A stretch of DNA of 64,000 nucleotides from Bradyrhizobium erythrophlei (lineage in GTDB: Bacteria > Pseudomonadota > Alphaproteobacteria > Rhizobiales > Xanthobacteraceae): assembly GCA_900129675.1 (NCBI GenBank), contig FSRD01000001.1, forward strand, positions 6,561,501-6,625,500, read 5' to 3'. The position numbers and the translations under genes were made by a program. Positions 15,940 to 24,376 of the stretch are shown in pieces (positions within the stretch are counted from its first letter, which is position 1; the number at the start of each line of letters is the position of its first letter). The notes under the pieces are model-generated. The model saw only the letters and a program-made list of their open reading frames with translations, was not told the origin of the DNA and did no database searches.

Positions 15940-16656
15940 CTATCGGGCCAGCTGGTTGTCGGGATGATCAGGGTGCGGCTCCAGATGCACATGATCGATG
16001 TCGAGGACGAGGTAGTGGCCATTGATGTGCAGACCCTCATACCAGCCGCGCGACTCCAGCTCTAAGCGCATGTCCTCCTCGCTGTGGCGCTGATACCAGC
16101 CGCCGCTCGCGTTGAAGTTCGCGATGAGCGTGCTCAGCATCATGATCGAAGGGCCTTCGTTGTCGCCGGTGTACAGCACGCGCATGTCGTTGGGCTGCGC
16201 CATGGTGAAGGCCAGCTCGCTGACCTTGCGCGCCTTCGGATGCACGAACAGATCGCCCTCCATCCTGATCAAGCCGCGCTTCAGCATCACCTCGAACTTC
16301 TTGTCATCGAGCTGCCAGTGCAGGATCGCGCCCTCGGCCTTCTCCAGCTGGGCGAGGCACGCGCCGATCTCTGCGCGTTCCTCCTCGATGGCTTCAAGGA
16401 TCACCGCCCAATCATCGGTGCTGATCGGCTCGGTGATGGTGTCCTCGTTGTCGGAAGGCTCCAGCGTGAAGCGGCAGCCCTCGCTGATCTCGCGCTGCTC
16501 GGGATCGGCGAAGTCGATCCAGATGCGCAGCCCCAGCTCGGCGCTGGTGAAGTTGGGGCAGCTGTCATTGTGCCAAGAATTATCCTCGAAGCCTTGCGGG
16601 ATCGCAGGCATGTCGGCGGCGGGGAAGTCGGGAAATTCCTGCTGATGATTTGCCAT
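15940..16656 (-). CDS. Conserved hypothetical protein (238 aa), island gene
   Basis: Not recognised. The start is the ATG preceded by GAGGAGCTGAGG (MANHQQEFPDFPAADMP); a longer frame upstream overlaps the DUF3085 gene and is rejected. The protein is acidic and soluble with an initial proline-rich region, a central helical segment (EAIEEERAEIGACLAQLEKA), a segment WQLDDKKFEVMLKRGLIRME and a C-terminus rich in histidine and aspartate (DIDHVHLEPHPDHPDNQ). The gene lies 12 bp upstream of the integrase start, so it is probably co-transcribed with it. Confidence 0.65.
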   Translation of the reverse strand: MANHQQEFPDFPAADMPAIPQGFEDNSWHNDSCPNFTSAELGLRIWIDFADPEQREISEGCRFTLEPSDNEDTITEPISTDDWAVILEAIEEERAEIGACLAQLEKAEGAILHWQLDDKKFEVMLKRGLIRMEGDLFVHPKARKVSELAFTMAQPNDMRVLYTGDNEGPSIMMLSTLIANFNASGGWYQRHSEEDMRLELESRGWYEGLHINGHYLVLDIDHVHLEPHPDHPDNQLAR

Positions 16657-16661
16657 CGGCC

Positions 16662-17090
16662 TCAGCTCCTCTCGACCAGCGCCAGCGAATCGCCGCTGAC
16701 CTCGATGATGATCTCCTGCGCGCCTGCAGCGATCTGGGCCTTGATTTCGGCGGCCCATGGCAGGCATTCGCCGAAGTCATCGCCGCCGACGAGCGCGCGG
16801 GCGGTGTCATACCAGCCCTTGTCGCTCCTCGGATCGCAGCCCTGCGCATAGGCAACGTATCGCTTGAAGAACTTTCCTTTGGGCTTGCCCTCCAGAGCAT
16901 CGGCGGGGTGGCCGTTGCTCATCAGGTAGACGCCGTCGTCATGCACCAGCAGAACGGCCGGGGCCTCAGGCGGCGCGCTGACCGGCCCCTCATCGGTATA
17001 GTTGATGAGGCGCTCGGCTTGCTTCGGCGCGGCGAGCGAGTGATCCACTACGCGAAGCAGATCGGCGGCTTTAAAAATGAGTCTTGTCAT
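16662..17090 (-). CDS. DUF3085-domain protein
   Basis: A 142-residue soluble protein with the conserved blocks VLLVHDDGVYLMSNG (about 46-60) and YAQGCDPRSDKGWYDTAR (about 80-97) followed by LVGGDDFGE, which fit the DUF3085 family found on mobile elements and plasmids of alphaproteobacteria. The biochemical role is unknown. Start ATG at 17090; the next gene begins 5 bp after its stop. Confidence 0.7.
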   Translation of the reverse strand: MTRLIFKAADLLRVVDHSLAAPKQAERLINYTDEGPVSAPPEAPAVLLVHDDGVYLMSNGHPADALEGKPKGKFFKRYVAYAQGCDPRSDKGWYDTARALVGGDDFGECLPWAAEIKAQIAAGAQEIIIEVSGDSLALVERS

Positions 17091-17106
17091 GGGTGATGTT
17101 CCTTTT

Positions 17107-17451
17107 TCAGATGCTGAGCTGATTGCCGATGGAGCGCTGAATCAGTTCGCGCTCCAGCTCGGTGAGCTGCCGCTCTCGCTTCACCGGGGTGCATGCCCAG
17201 ATCAGCGCGGCAACCCAGCCGAGGAAGGTCCAGCCGAGGAACAGGTTGGTGATGAAGATCGCCAGCAGCGCGTGGTGCTCGCGCCGCCAGCCGACATAGG
17301 TCGGCAGCAAGTAAAAGAAGCCGCCGATGGCCCAGAGGATCACCAGCCATGACATGCCGAAGAGCACGCCGTTCAGCAGGCCGATGGTTTCAACGATGGC
17401 CGCAAGCGCGAGGGTGCAGCCGATCAGGATGGGGAAAAATGCGCGTTTCAT
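17107..17451 (-). CDS. Superinfection-immunity-like membrane protein
   Basis: A 114-residue protein with three hydrophobic segments (about 4-22, 29-47 and 58-82), an F(L)PTYVGWRREH element between helices 2 and 3 and NLFLGWTFLGWVAALIWA. This is the pattern of the Imm/superinfection immunity family first seen in T4 Imm, which blocks DNA entry of later phages at the inner membrane. Start: ATG at 17451; a longer frame upstream is the antisense part of the neighbouring gene. In an integrase-led island it probably excludes competing phages (inference). Confidence 0.75.
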   Translation of the reverse strand: MKRAFFPILIGCTLALAAIVETIGLLNGVLFGMSWLVILWAIGGFFYLLPTYVGWRREHHALLAIFITNLFLGWTFLGWVAALIWACTPVKRERQLTELERELIQRSIGNQLSI

Positions 17452-17513
17452 TTTGGTGATGTCCTTTTGATGAGTTTTGAAAGAGGGAAGAGTGGCCCTT
17501 GCGGGCCGCCCGG

Positions 17514-18098
17514 TTACTTCGGAGCCGAGGCAGAGAGAGTGCCGTCGGCGTTCTTCTTCAGCTTCATTCCCTTGCGGGCGCAGATCGCCTTGATGTTGAT
17601 CGACGGCCACTCGGTGGCTTCGGCGATGTCCTTGCGGGTGACCGCCTTCTTGCCGGTGAGCATCGCAATCACGATCTCGACCTTCGAGCCGTCGCGCTTG
17701 GCTGCAGCCGTCTTTTTCGCGGCTGGCTTCGCCTTGGCCTTCTTGGCGGGAGCCTTCGCAGGCTTTGCAGCCTTCGCGGCCTTCGCTGGCTTGGCCTTGG
17801 CATCGCGCGCCTTGTCATCGGCCTTCGCCGCCTCGCTGCCCGCGTCGGCTGGCGTGCGGCCATACAGGGCCGGAACGAGAATCGCGCGGCCATCGGCGGT
17901 GATGGCGTACACCAGCGCCTTGCGGCCATTGTTGGCGGTGGCGTTCAGTTTCGCCGCCTCGATCCGCGCAGCATCGAGCGAGTCGAACTCGGTGGTCTGC
18001 GGCTTGTTGTCCTTCAGGATCGTCGCGGTGAACTTCTTGCAAGCGGGGATGAGCGCCAGATCGGCGATATCGGCGGGGTGGGTTTTCTTGATAGTCAT
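17514..18098 (-). CDS. Alanine/lysine-rich protein with C-terminal DUF3489-like winged helix
   Basis: 194 residues in three parts: a folded N-terminal ~85 residues (FTATILKDNKPQTTEFDSLD), a low-complexity linker of alternating Ala, Lys and Pro (about 90-135), and a C-terminal ~55-residue segment VEIVIAMLTGKKAVTRKDIA followed by EWPSINIKAICAR, which looks like the DUF3489 winged helix. The histone-H1-like linker and winged helix suggest DNA binding. Upstream sequence at 18158-18182 can form a GC-rich hairpin. Confidence 0.65.
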   Translation of the reverse strand: MTIKKTHPADIADLALIPACKKFTATILKDNKPQTTEFDSLDAARIEAAKLNATANNGRKALVYAITADGRAILVPALYGRTPADAGSEAAKADDKARDAKAKPAKAAKAAKPAKAPAKKAKAKPAAKKTAAAKRDGSKVEIVIAMLTGKKAVTRKDIAEATEWPSINIKAICARKGMKLKKNADGTLSASAPK

Positions 18099-18204
18099 TT
18101 GGCAGTTCCTTTTTTCAGAAGGCCTTCGCGGAATTGCGGGGCGTTCTGACCGCCTAACCCCGGCACCTTTCGGTTGCCGGGGCGGCTGGGGAATTTGCCG
18201 GGGA

Positions 18205-18312
18205 TCAGCTTCCCTTTCTGATCTCCGCGAGGTGTTGGCGGATCGCCTTCAAAGTTGCCAGCATGCGTTGCAGCTCAGCGAGGCGGGCGCGGATGGTCTC
18301 GGCCTCGGTCAT
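18205..18312 (-). CDS. Short coiled-coil peptide (35 aa), translationally coupled
   Basis: MTEAETIRARLAELQRMLAT and then LKAIRQHLAEIRKGS: one continuous amphipathic helix with a leucine heptad pattern. Its ATG overlaps the stop of the gene upstream (ATGA). The composition and coupling support translation, but the function is unknown. It might be a small dimerising regulator. Confidence 0.5.
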   Translation of the reverse strand: MTEAETIRARLAELQRMLATLKAIRQHLAEIRKGS

Positions 18313-18716
18313 TTGAACACCGCGATGCCGCGCGAGTAGCAGCTGTCGAGATCGGTCCCGGCAGATACATCACCGGGCCGCAGGATGAAGAGCGCCGAGC
18401 CGCGAGGATCGCCCTGCACGTAAGAGGCGAAGCCGGGATAGGCTTTCATGATCTTCGCGAGCCGCTTCAGCACTGCAGTCTCCCGATCAGGAATCCGCGT
18501 GCGCCCGCGCTTGCCATTGCTGCCGGTATCGAAAGTCAGGTAAGGCACCTTGGTTTGCTCGTCGCGCTCGATGGCTTCACCGCGCTCGTTGCCGCACTCC
18601 AGCTCGTGCCAGCGATGCAGCGTCATCGAGATGCGCCGCAGCGCGCGTGCATCCACCTCACTGATCCCCGCGCTTATCAGCGTGGCGATGCAGTCAGCCT
18701 TGGTCTTCGGTCTCAT
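18309..18716 (-). CDS. Conserved hypothetical protein (135 aa), first gene of the integrase island train
   Basis: A soluble protein starting MRPKTKADCIATLISAGISE, with ALRRISMTLHRWHELECGNE in the middle and a C-terminal segment YPGFASYVQGDPRGSALFIL that is typical of small proteins in rhizobial phage-like islands. The ATG at 18716 is preceded by GGAAAG; a longer frame upstream is arginine/proline-rich and is rejected. It is the 5'-most gene of the minus-strand set that ends in the integrase. No catalytic motif. Confidence 0.6.
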   Translation of the reverse strand: MRPKTKADCIATLISAGISEVDARALRRISMTLHRWHELECGNERGEAIERDEQTKVPYLTFDTGSNGKRGRTRIPDRETAVLKRLAKIMKAYPGFASYVQGDPRGSALFILRPGDVSAGTDLDSCYSRGIAVFK

Positions 18717-19265
18717 AGTCGGTAGTCTTTCCGGGCCGCGCCCATTGCTTGCTTTTGGGTGCTGCCGCTGGGGTACGGGCTCTAGCCTCGTCGGCCTGTG
18801 GAAGGGTTCGAGGCTGGGGCCTGGCCCCAGTTGCAGCGGTTCGCGGTGGAGAGCTGCGGCCTTGATGAGAAAGGCTAATTCCAAAAAGGCCTATTTTTGA
18901 AGGGCTTTTTTCGCGCCAAAGCCATCCAAATATCTCCACCTACGCCCAAAATAGGGCCGTGTGGTCCTGACGCCCCGACGCTGGCGTCAAGTCGTGCGGA
19001 AGCATCCGCATGGCGACGGTGGCAAGAAAGCCCGGTCGCCGGGGAGAGCGCGAAGTAAGCCGTAAAACCATTGCGCAGGGAAGGCCGGATGTTCTCCGCT
19101 GAACCTGTATGCTCGTGTGCGTGTTCTCTGGGCACATTGCACGCGAGACCGCGGGTGCAGCGCGCACCCGGCTTTCCCTGCGCCCTCTGTGTTTCAAGAT
19201 GGCCAACGATTGCAACAGCTCGGGCGCGTCGCGCCGCGAGAACGCGTACCTTAAGATTGGAGCGC
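18717..19265. other. Gene-free stretch with dispersed-repeat sequence
   Basis: No supportable gene. The left part (to about 18950) is the promoter side of the island train. The right part (about 19040-19210) has sequence I recognise as a frequent Bradyrhizobium intergenic motif: a run GCGCAGGGAAGGCCGG, then TGAACCTGTATGCTCGTGTG, then a palindrome GGGTGCAGCGCGCACCC. It marks the change from accessory DNA to ordinary chromosome. Confidence 0.5.
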
Positions 19266-19350
19266 CGTCATTGCGAGGAGCGAAGCGACGAAGCAATCCA
19301 TTCTTTCTTTGCGCGGTAACATGGATTGCTTCGCTTCGCTCGCAATGACG
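19266..19350. repeat. Intergenic palindromic repeat (REP-like)
   Basis: Two inverted arms, CGTCATTGCGAGGAGCGAAG with continuation to AAGCAATCCA on the left and TGGATTGCTTCGCTTCGCTC then GCAATGACG on the right, separated by about 20 bp. The arms can form a long hairpin. Elements with the CGTCATTGCGAG end are widespread in alphaproteobacterial genomes. Confidence 0.75.
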
Positions 19351-19362
19351 GCCCCCGACCAA

Positions 19363-20148
19363 TTAAACCGGCTTCCCCGCATAGGGCATCGACGCCGTGA
19401 GGCCGCCGTCGACCGGGATCGCCTGTCCGTTGACGTAGGACGCCTCGTCGCTGGCGAGGAACAATCCCATCGCCGCCAGTTCGTGCGGCTGGCCCGCGCG
19501 CTTCAGGGGATTGAGCTGGCCGATCTTGTCCTGGGTGCCGCGTTCCTTGGCGCGATCGAACACCGGTTTGGTCATGCCGGTTTCGATCAAGCCCGGGCAC
19601 ACCGCATTGATGCGAATGCCGGTGCCGGACAGCGAGTAGGCCGTGGTCTGCACCAGGCTGATGACGCCGGCCTTGCTGGCGCCGTAAGGGTGCCCGCTGG
19701 CGCCGGCCTTCAGCCCCGCGACGGACGCGGTGCAGATGATCGAGCCAAACCCCTGTTTGGTCATATGTGGGATCGAATGTTTGATCGCGAGGAACGGGCC
19801 GATCAAATTGATACGCAGCACTTCCTGCCAGTGCTCGACGGTTTGTTCGGGGATGGGCACCAGCCCGCCGCTGACGCCGGCATTGGCCCAGATCGCATCG
19901 AGCTTGCCGTATTTCGACACAGCTTTGTCGATGAAGGCCTTCACGTCGCTTTCCGAACCCGCATCCGCCATCACGGCTTCCACGGTACCGCCGGCATCGC
20001 TGACGAGCTTTGCGGTTTCCTTCACGCTCTCGCTGCGGTCGACCGCAATCAGTTTTGCGCCTTCCTTGGTGAACAACAGCGAAGCGGCGCGCCCGATGCC
20101 GCTTCCAGCGCCGGTGATGATGACGGATTTGCCTTCGAGGCGGCCCAT
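19363..20148 (-). CDS. SDR-family oxidoreductase
   Basis: A 261-residue classical short-chain dehydrogenase/reductase: cofactor motif TGAGSGIG near residues 12-19, D at the end of the second strand (IAVDRS, suggesting NAD preference), NAG near 90, the catalytic Ser in TASVAG and the pair YGASK near 155-159, and the ending NGQAIPVDGGLTAS. Substrate unknown. It is monocistronic, and divergent from the histidine phosphatase gene. Confidence 0.9.
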   Translation of the reverse strand: MGRLEGKSVIITGAGSGIGRAASLLFTKEGAKLIAVDRSESVKETAKLVSDAGGTVEAVMADAGSESDVKAFIDKAVSKYGKLDAIWANAGVSGGLVPIPEQTVEHWQEVLRINLIGPFLAIKHSIPHMTKQGFGSIICTASVAGLKAGASGHPYGASKAGVISLVQTTAYSLSGTGIRINAVCPGLIETGMTKPVFDRAKERGTQDKIGQLNPLKRAGQPHELAAMGLFLASDEASYVNGQAIPVDGGLTASMPYAGKPV

Positions 20149-20305
20149 GAGGTTCTCCCTTGTAACTTATGTGTGTCGGCGCTTGCCGCTTCACGGAATT
20201 TCAAACAAGATTTCAAACGCCCAAGCCACTTGCAACGACAAGTCACTTGAGACGATGTGTGCACTGACGTACAGCCATGGCGAACAGTATGGAAGGGTAT
20301 TCGCG

Positions 20306-21013
20306 ATGTCCAATCCAGCCAAACCAACCGTCGTCGCAACACGGTGGTGGTGGGTGCGCCATGCGCCGGTGCGCAACGACGGCGGCAACATCTACGGCCA
20401 GTCGGATATCGCCTGCGACACCAGCGATCGCGAGGTGTTCGAGGCGGTCGCGAAGATTCTGCCGCGTAGCGCGGTCTGGTATGCGAGCAACCTGATGCGC
20501 ACGCACCAGACGGCGGAGGCGATCTGGGCGGCGGGATTTCCAAAACCATCGGCGATGCCGCACATTGCTGCCTTCGCCGAACAGCATCTCGGTGAATGGC
20601 AGGGAAAGAACCGCGCGGCCTTCATCGCCAGCCGGCCGGTCGGCAGCCACTGGTTCGCCGATATCGACGAGCCTGCACCGGGCGGCGAGAGTTTCATGGA
20701 TCTCTATCATCGCACGCGCGGCGCGGTCGAGCGGATCAATGTCGAGCAGGCAGGCAAGGACATCATCGCCGTTGCCCATGGCGGCACGATCAAGGCCGCC
20801 GTCGGCCTGGCGCTGGGCGGTCAGCCTGAAAAGGGGCTCGCCTTTGACATCGACAATTGTTCGGTGACGCGGCTCGATCACTTCTCAAGCACTGGCCACA
20901 GCAACTGGCGGCTGCCCATGGTGAACCAGCAGCCTTGGATCGCGGATGCCAGGCACGCCGCGATGCATCAGCCGGCCGGTCCGGAAGTCGTGCCGGAGAC
21001 CAAGCTGGCGTGA
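20306..21013 (+). CDS. Histidine phosphatase family protein
   Basis: A 235-residue protein of the phosphoglycerate-mutase-like fold: the catalytic histidine in WVRHAPVRNDG near residues 15-25, a second conserved block LMRTHQTAEAIW, a Glu region HLGEWQG and the distal AHGG near 150. Start ATG at 20306 after GGAAGGG; longer in-frame extensions run antisense through the neighbouring SDR gene and are rejected. The substrate is not predictable from sequence. It is followed by an SDR gene on the same strand 76 bp later. Confidence 0.85.
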   Translation: MSNPAKPTVVATRWWWVRHAPVRNDGGNIYGQSDIACDTSDREVFEAVAKILPRSAVWYASNLMRTHQTAEAIWAAGFPKPSAMPHIAAFAEQHLGEWQGKNRAAFIASRPVGSHWFADIDEPAPGGESFMDLYHRTRGAVERINVEQAGKDIIAVAHGGTIKAAVGLALGGQPEKGLAFDIDNCSVTRLDHFSSTGHSNWRLPMVNQQPWIADARHAAMHQPAGPEVVPETKLA

Positions 21014-21089
21014 GGCGCAGTTGTCGAAGGCCGCGATCGCTGCGTAAGCTTAAGAGATGAAAATCAAAACCTGAAATTGGGAGAGAAAC

Positions 21090-21857
21090 ATGACCTTGTT
21101 CGATATGAAGGGAAAAGTCGCCGTCATCACCGGCTCGACGCGCGGCATCGGCCGCGCCATTGCCGAGCGCATGGCCGAGCACGGCGCCAAGGTCGTGATC
21201 TCCTCGCGCAAGCAGGATGTCTGCGATCAGGTGACCAAGGAGATCAACGACAAGTTCGGCAAGGGAACGGCGGTCGCGATTGCGGCGAACATTTCCAGCA
21301 AGGAAAACCTGCAGAACCTGGTCAACGAATCCAACCGCGCCTTCGGCAAGATCGACGTGCTGGTCTGCAACGCGGCATCCAATCCGTATTACGGGCCGCT
21401 CGGCGGCATTTCCGACGACCAGTTCCGCAAGATTCTCGACAACAATATCGTCGCCAACAACTGGCTCATCTCGATGGTGGTGCCGCAGATGATCGAGCGC
21501 AAGGACGGCTCGATCGTCATCGTCTCCTCGATCGGCGGCCTGAAGGGCTCGACCGTGCTCGGCGCCTACGCGATCTCGAAGGCGGCCGACATGCAGCTCG
21601 CGCGCAACCTCGCCTGCGAATACGGCGAGCACAATATCCGCGTGAACTGCATCGCGCCCGGCCTGATCAAGACTGATTTTGCCAAGGCGCTGTGGGACAA
21701 TCCGGAAACCCTCAAAGCCTCCACCGCGCGCTCGCCGCTGCTGCGCATCGGCATCCCCGACGAGATCGCAGGGGCTGCGGTATTCATGGGATCGGCGGCC
21801 GGCGACTTCATGACCGGCCAGACCATCGTCATCGACGGCGGTGCGACGATCAGTTGA
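21090..21857 (+). CDS. SDR-family oxidoreductase
   Basis: A 255-residue short-chain dehydrogenase: TGSTRGIG near residues 14-21, an RK after the second strand (SSRKQD, compatible with NADP), NAAS near 90, the active Ser in VSSIGG, YAISK near 155-159 and the ending GQTIVIDGGATIS. GGGAG precedes the ATG. Possibly co-transcribed with the histidine phosphatase. Proteins of this subgroup lie near acyl-CoA genes in related bacteria, but the substrate is not shown here. Confidence 0.9.
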   Translation: MTLFDMKGKVAVITGSTRGIGRAIAERMAEHGAKVVISSRKQDVCDQVTKEINDKFGKGTAVAIAANISSKENLQNLVNESNRAFGKIDVLVCNAASNPYYGPLGGISDDQFRKILDNNIVANNWLISMVVPQMIERKDGSIVIVSSIGGLKGSTVLGAYAISKAADMQLARNLACEYGEHNIRVNCIAPGLIKTDFAKALWDNPETLKASTARSPLLRIGIPDEIAGAAVFMGSAAGDFMTGQTIVIDGGATIS

Positions 21858-21867
21858 GGATTGGTTG

Positions 21868-22031
21868 GATGCGTGTCCCGGACGCGGTGCGGCGCGGCAT
21901 CAGCGCGTTTACGCGCGTCTTCGACGCGCTATGGCTCCGCAGAGCCGGGACCCATTGCGCCCCGGCATAAAGCGCGGGCCCCGGCTCTGCGACGCACCAC
22001 TTCGTGCTGCGTCGCGTCCGGGGCACGAGAC
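21868..22031. repeat. Bradyrhizobium-type intergenic palindrome
   Basis: The segment starts TGTCCCGGACGCGGTGCGGC and ends CGTCGCGTCCGGGGCACGAG. The ends are near inverted copies, and inner parts (GGCTCCGCAGAGCCGGG and CCCGGCTCTGCGACGC) also pair. I recognise it as a frequent dispersed intergenic element of Bradyrhizobium and relatives. It lies between convergent genes and may serve as a transcript end. Confidence 0.7.
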
Positions 22032-22032
22032 C

Positions 22033-23256
22033 TCACTCCACCGCCGCGTAAACCAGATCGCGCAGCAGCGAGCGGGTATATTGCCGTTGACCCGGGCCCT
22101 GCATCATGAACACCGCGAACAGGTCCTCCTTCGGATCGATCCAGAAGAACGTGCCGGCCATGCCGCTCCAGAAGAATTGACCGAGCGAGCCCGGGAACGG
22201 CGCAATTCCGGCATGGGTGCGGACCGCAAAACCGAGCCCGAAGCCGTGGCCGGGCGGCATCAAGGGAGAGTCGACCTTGACCTCGGGGCCGAGATGATCC
22301 GACGCCATCAGCTCCAGCGTCTTGCGGCCGACGATCCTGGCGCCGTCGAGACTGCCGCCATTGAGCAGCATCTGGCTGAACCGCGCATAGTCCATCGTGG
22401 TGGAGACCAGTCCGCCGCCGCCGGATTCCATCACCGGCTTTTCCAGCATGTTGAAGAGCTGCACCTTGTCGCCGGTCCACGGATCGGTCGGGAACGGCTC
22501 GGCGAGACGGCCGGCATTGGCTTCGGCGGTGTGGAACGCGGTCTCCGCCATTTGCAGCGGTGCCAGGATGCGTTCGGCGAGGAACGCACTGAGCGACTTG
22601 CCGCTGACGACTTCGATGATGCGGCCGAGGATGTCGGTGGAGCGGCTGTAGTTCCACTCCGCGCCGGGCTGGCACATCAGGGGCAGGCTGGCCACGAGGC
22701 TCGCGTGTTCCGCGTTGGTGATCTTGCGGCTGCGCAGCCGCGACTCCTGATACAGCCGCTGCACCAGGCCGTTGCCGGTGTGATCGTAGGTGATGCCCGA
22801 AGTGTGCCGCAGCAGATCCTGAACCGTCATCTGCCGCTTCAGCGGGACGAGTTCGAGTTCGCCGTTGTGTTCGACGCCGACTTTCTGGTTGGCAAATTCC
22901 GGGATGAATTTTGCGACCGCGTCGCTGAGCAGGAAATGGCCGTCCTCGATCAGCATCATGATGCCGATCGAGACGATCGGCTTGGTCATCGAGAAGATGC
23001 GGAAGATGCTGTCCTTCGCCATCGGCGCTGCGGCCAAGGGGCTCTGCTTGCCGATGGCGTCGAACCAGCCGATCTGGCCGCGGCGCGCCACCAGCACGGT
23101 CGCGCCGGGCAGGGTGCCCTTGTCGACCTCGCGTTTGAACGCATCGGACAGTCGCTGCAGGCGAACGGGCGAGAGCCCGAGCTGCTCCGGCTTGGCGTGC
23201 GGCAGCGACGGGGTCTGCGGGACGGAAGTCTGCCTGGCGGCGGTTTGGGCGTTCAT
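22033..23256 (-). CDS. Serine hydrolase, class C beta-lactamase/EstB-like family
   Basis: A 407-residue protein of the beta-lactamase fold used by esterases and DD-peptidase-like enzymes. SMTK (SxxK nucleophile) lies near residue 90, a YSRS tetrad replaces the usual YxN near 200, and the C-terminal part holds the GHGFGLGFAV and FWSGMAGTFFWIDP segments. No signal peptide is seen, so it is probably cytoplasmic and an esterase rather than an antibiotic-hydrolysing enzyme. Start ATG at 23256 after GGGAGAG; an ATG 12 bp upstream is possible but less well placed. Confidence 0.88.
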   Translation of the reverse strand: MNAQTAARQTSVPQTPSLPHAKPEQLGLSPVRLQRLSDAFKREVDKGTLPGATVLVARRGQIGWFDAIGKQSPLAAAPMAKDSIFRIFSMTKPIVSIGIMMLIEDGHFLLSDAVAKFIPEFANQKVGVEHNGELELVPLKRQMTVQDLLRHTSGITYDHTGNGLVQRLYQESRLRSRKITNAEHASLVASLPLMCQPGAEWNYSRSTDILGRIIEVVSGKSLSAFLAERILAPLQMAETAFHTAEANAGRLAEPFPTDPWTGDKVQLFNMLEKPVMESGGGGLVSTTMDYARFSQMLLNGGSLDGARIVGRKTLELMASDHLGPEVKVDSPLMPPGHGFGLGFAVRTHAGIAPFPGSLGQFFWSGMAGTFFWIDPKEDLFAVFMMQGPGQRQYTRSLLRDLVYAAVE

Positions 23257-23419
23257 GGTCTCTCCCATTTGCTCTTGTTGATTGTGGTGAGGATGAAGTT
23301 TGGCTCAGAAGGTTCGAATTGAACAGGGCGATTTCTGTCGGCATACCGGCAACCCGGCCGGAATTTGCCATGGGGCGACGTTGCATTTCGCCGTGGATCA
23401 ACTAAGGGTAGAGGCATAA

Positions 23420-24079
23420 TTGATTGCTACTTTATTGCTGGGAAGCCTGGGGCGCGTTTTGGGGATGTTGTTGGGGCTGGCGCGCATCACCGCGCTTGGG
23501 GTTGCGCTCGCGCTCGCGGGTTGCGTGACCACCGAGAATTCGCTGTCGCAAAACGATATTGCCGGCATGAAACTGACCGGCGTCACCGTCAGCTTTGCGC
23601 CGGATGCGGGCATCCAGTGGGAGGATGGCATCCGCGCCTACGCCACTTCGAAAGCGATCATCGACGACCAGATTGCGACCGGGACGAACACGCCGGAAGG
23701 CAAAGCCTACGTCCAGAACATGCTGGCGCCGCGGATCAAGGTGGGCGTCGAGCGGGCGATGGCCGGCCAGCTGATCGGCACGCGGCCGGTGCGGCTCGAC
23801 GTCGTCGTCAAAAGCTTTGTCATTGCGTCGGCGGTGCAACGGATTTTGATCGGAGGCGGCCGTGGCATGGTCGCGGATGCCAATCTGGTCGACGCGCGAA
23901 CCGGTGCGCTGATCATCGCCTACCCGGACCTGCGAGCGATGCAGATGGTCGGAAATGGGATCGTCGGAACCGCTGTGCAGGCGGCGATCGACAGCGCTTC
24001 CGCGCAAAGTCCCGCCGACAAGCTGATCGATATCTATGGCGCCAACTATCGCCAATGGCTGCTGCACCTCGCCAGCTGA
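23420..24079 (+). CDS. Lipoprotein of unknown function
   Basis: A 219-residue protein with a signal peptide ending in the lipobox LALAGC near residue 35, so it should be lipidated and anchored in the membrane. After the cysteine it has a soluble alpha/beta domain with segments VTVSFAPDAGIQWEDGIRAY, VRLDVVVKSFVIASAVQRIL and ADANLVDARTGALI, similar in layout to periplasmic DUF lipoproteins. A TTG at 23420 with GAGG five bases upstream is the likely start; an internal ATG near 23465 would leave a shorter signal peptide. It is the gene immediately upstream of tRNA-Trp. Confidence 0.8.
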   Translation: MIATLLLGSLGRVLGMLLGLARITALGVALALAGCVTTENSLSQNDIAGMKLTGVTVSFAPDAGIQWEDGIRAYATSKAIIDDQIATGTNTPEGKAYVQNMLAPRIKVGVERAMAGQLIGTRPVRLDVVVKSFVIASAVQRILIGGGRGMVADANLVDARTGALIIAYPDLRAMQMVGNGIVGTAVQAAIDSASAQSPADKLIDIYGANYRQWLLHLAS

Positions 24080-24166
24080 CCGGCAAGTTTGCCGCTTCGC
24101 CCTTGCAATCGGGGTGTGGCTTATGCTTGAAACGGCGCGAACCGGCGGCGACGCATGGTTCCCTGC

Positions 24167-24242
24167 AGGAGTGTAGCTCAATTGGTAGAGCACCGGTCTC
24201 CAAAACCGGGGGTCGCAGGTTCGAGCCCTGCCACTCCTGCCA
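24167..24242 (+). tRNA. tRNA-Trp (CCA anticodon)
   Basis: 76 bases forming a full cloverleaf: acceptor arms AGGAGTG and CACTCCT, D-arm GCTCAATTGGTAGAGC, anticodon stem-loop CCGGTCTCCAAAACCGG with anticodon CCA, T-arm CAGGTTCGAGCCCTG and an encoded CCA end. Its 3' half is also the left attachment site of an integrated element; the gene is intact because the element restores the 3' part. In relatives this tRNA lies directly before secE; here the element separates them. Confidence 0.97.
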
Positions 24243-24253
24243 GCAAAATCAAT
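24198..24253. repeat. attL: left 56-bp attachment repeat of the tRNA-Trp element
   Basis: From CTCCAAAACC in the anticodon loop through the CCA end and AGCAAAATCAAT beyond, these 56 bases are identical to 38854-38909. The crossover point therefore lies within the anticodon loop to the 3' end of tRNA-Trp, a standard site for tyrosine integrases. Confidence 0.95.
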
Positions 24254-24291
24254 GACTTACCGGATGTCCTTACGGAACAAAGCGAGAACGC

Positions 24292-24313
24292 TGGACCCAA
24301 TTTGGACCCAAGC
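24292..24313. promoter_or_regulatory. Left arm-type repeat pair (TTGGACCCAA)
   Basis: CTGGACCCAA followed directly by TTTGGACCCAAGC, about 40-60 bp inside attL. The same pair (TTTGGACCCAAGC then TTGGACCCAA) occurs at 38716-38738, inside attR. Paired short direct repeats near both ends of an element are what arm-binding sites of tyrosine integrases look like. Confidence 0.6.
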
Positions 24314-24376
24314 GTGATTTCAGGTAGTGTCTCAGTTTGAAATCTGAACTTTTATGCTTAGGGGTTGTGAAATTAA

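Noticed and set aside
19730..20305. Extended N-terminus for the histidine phosphatase
   Set aside because: The extension runs antisense through the SDR gene; ATG 20306 has a good ribosome-binding site and the RHA motif follows at a normal distance.
21929..23401. 490-residue minus-strand frame overlapping the serine hydrolase in another frame
   Set aside because: Very Arg/Pro-rich shadow; the 407-residue frame has SMTK and the family layout.
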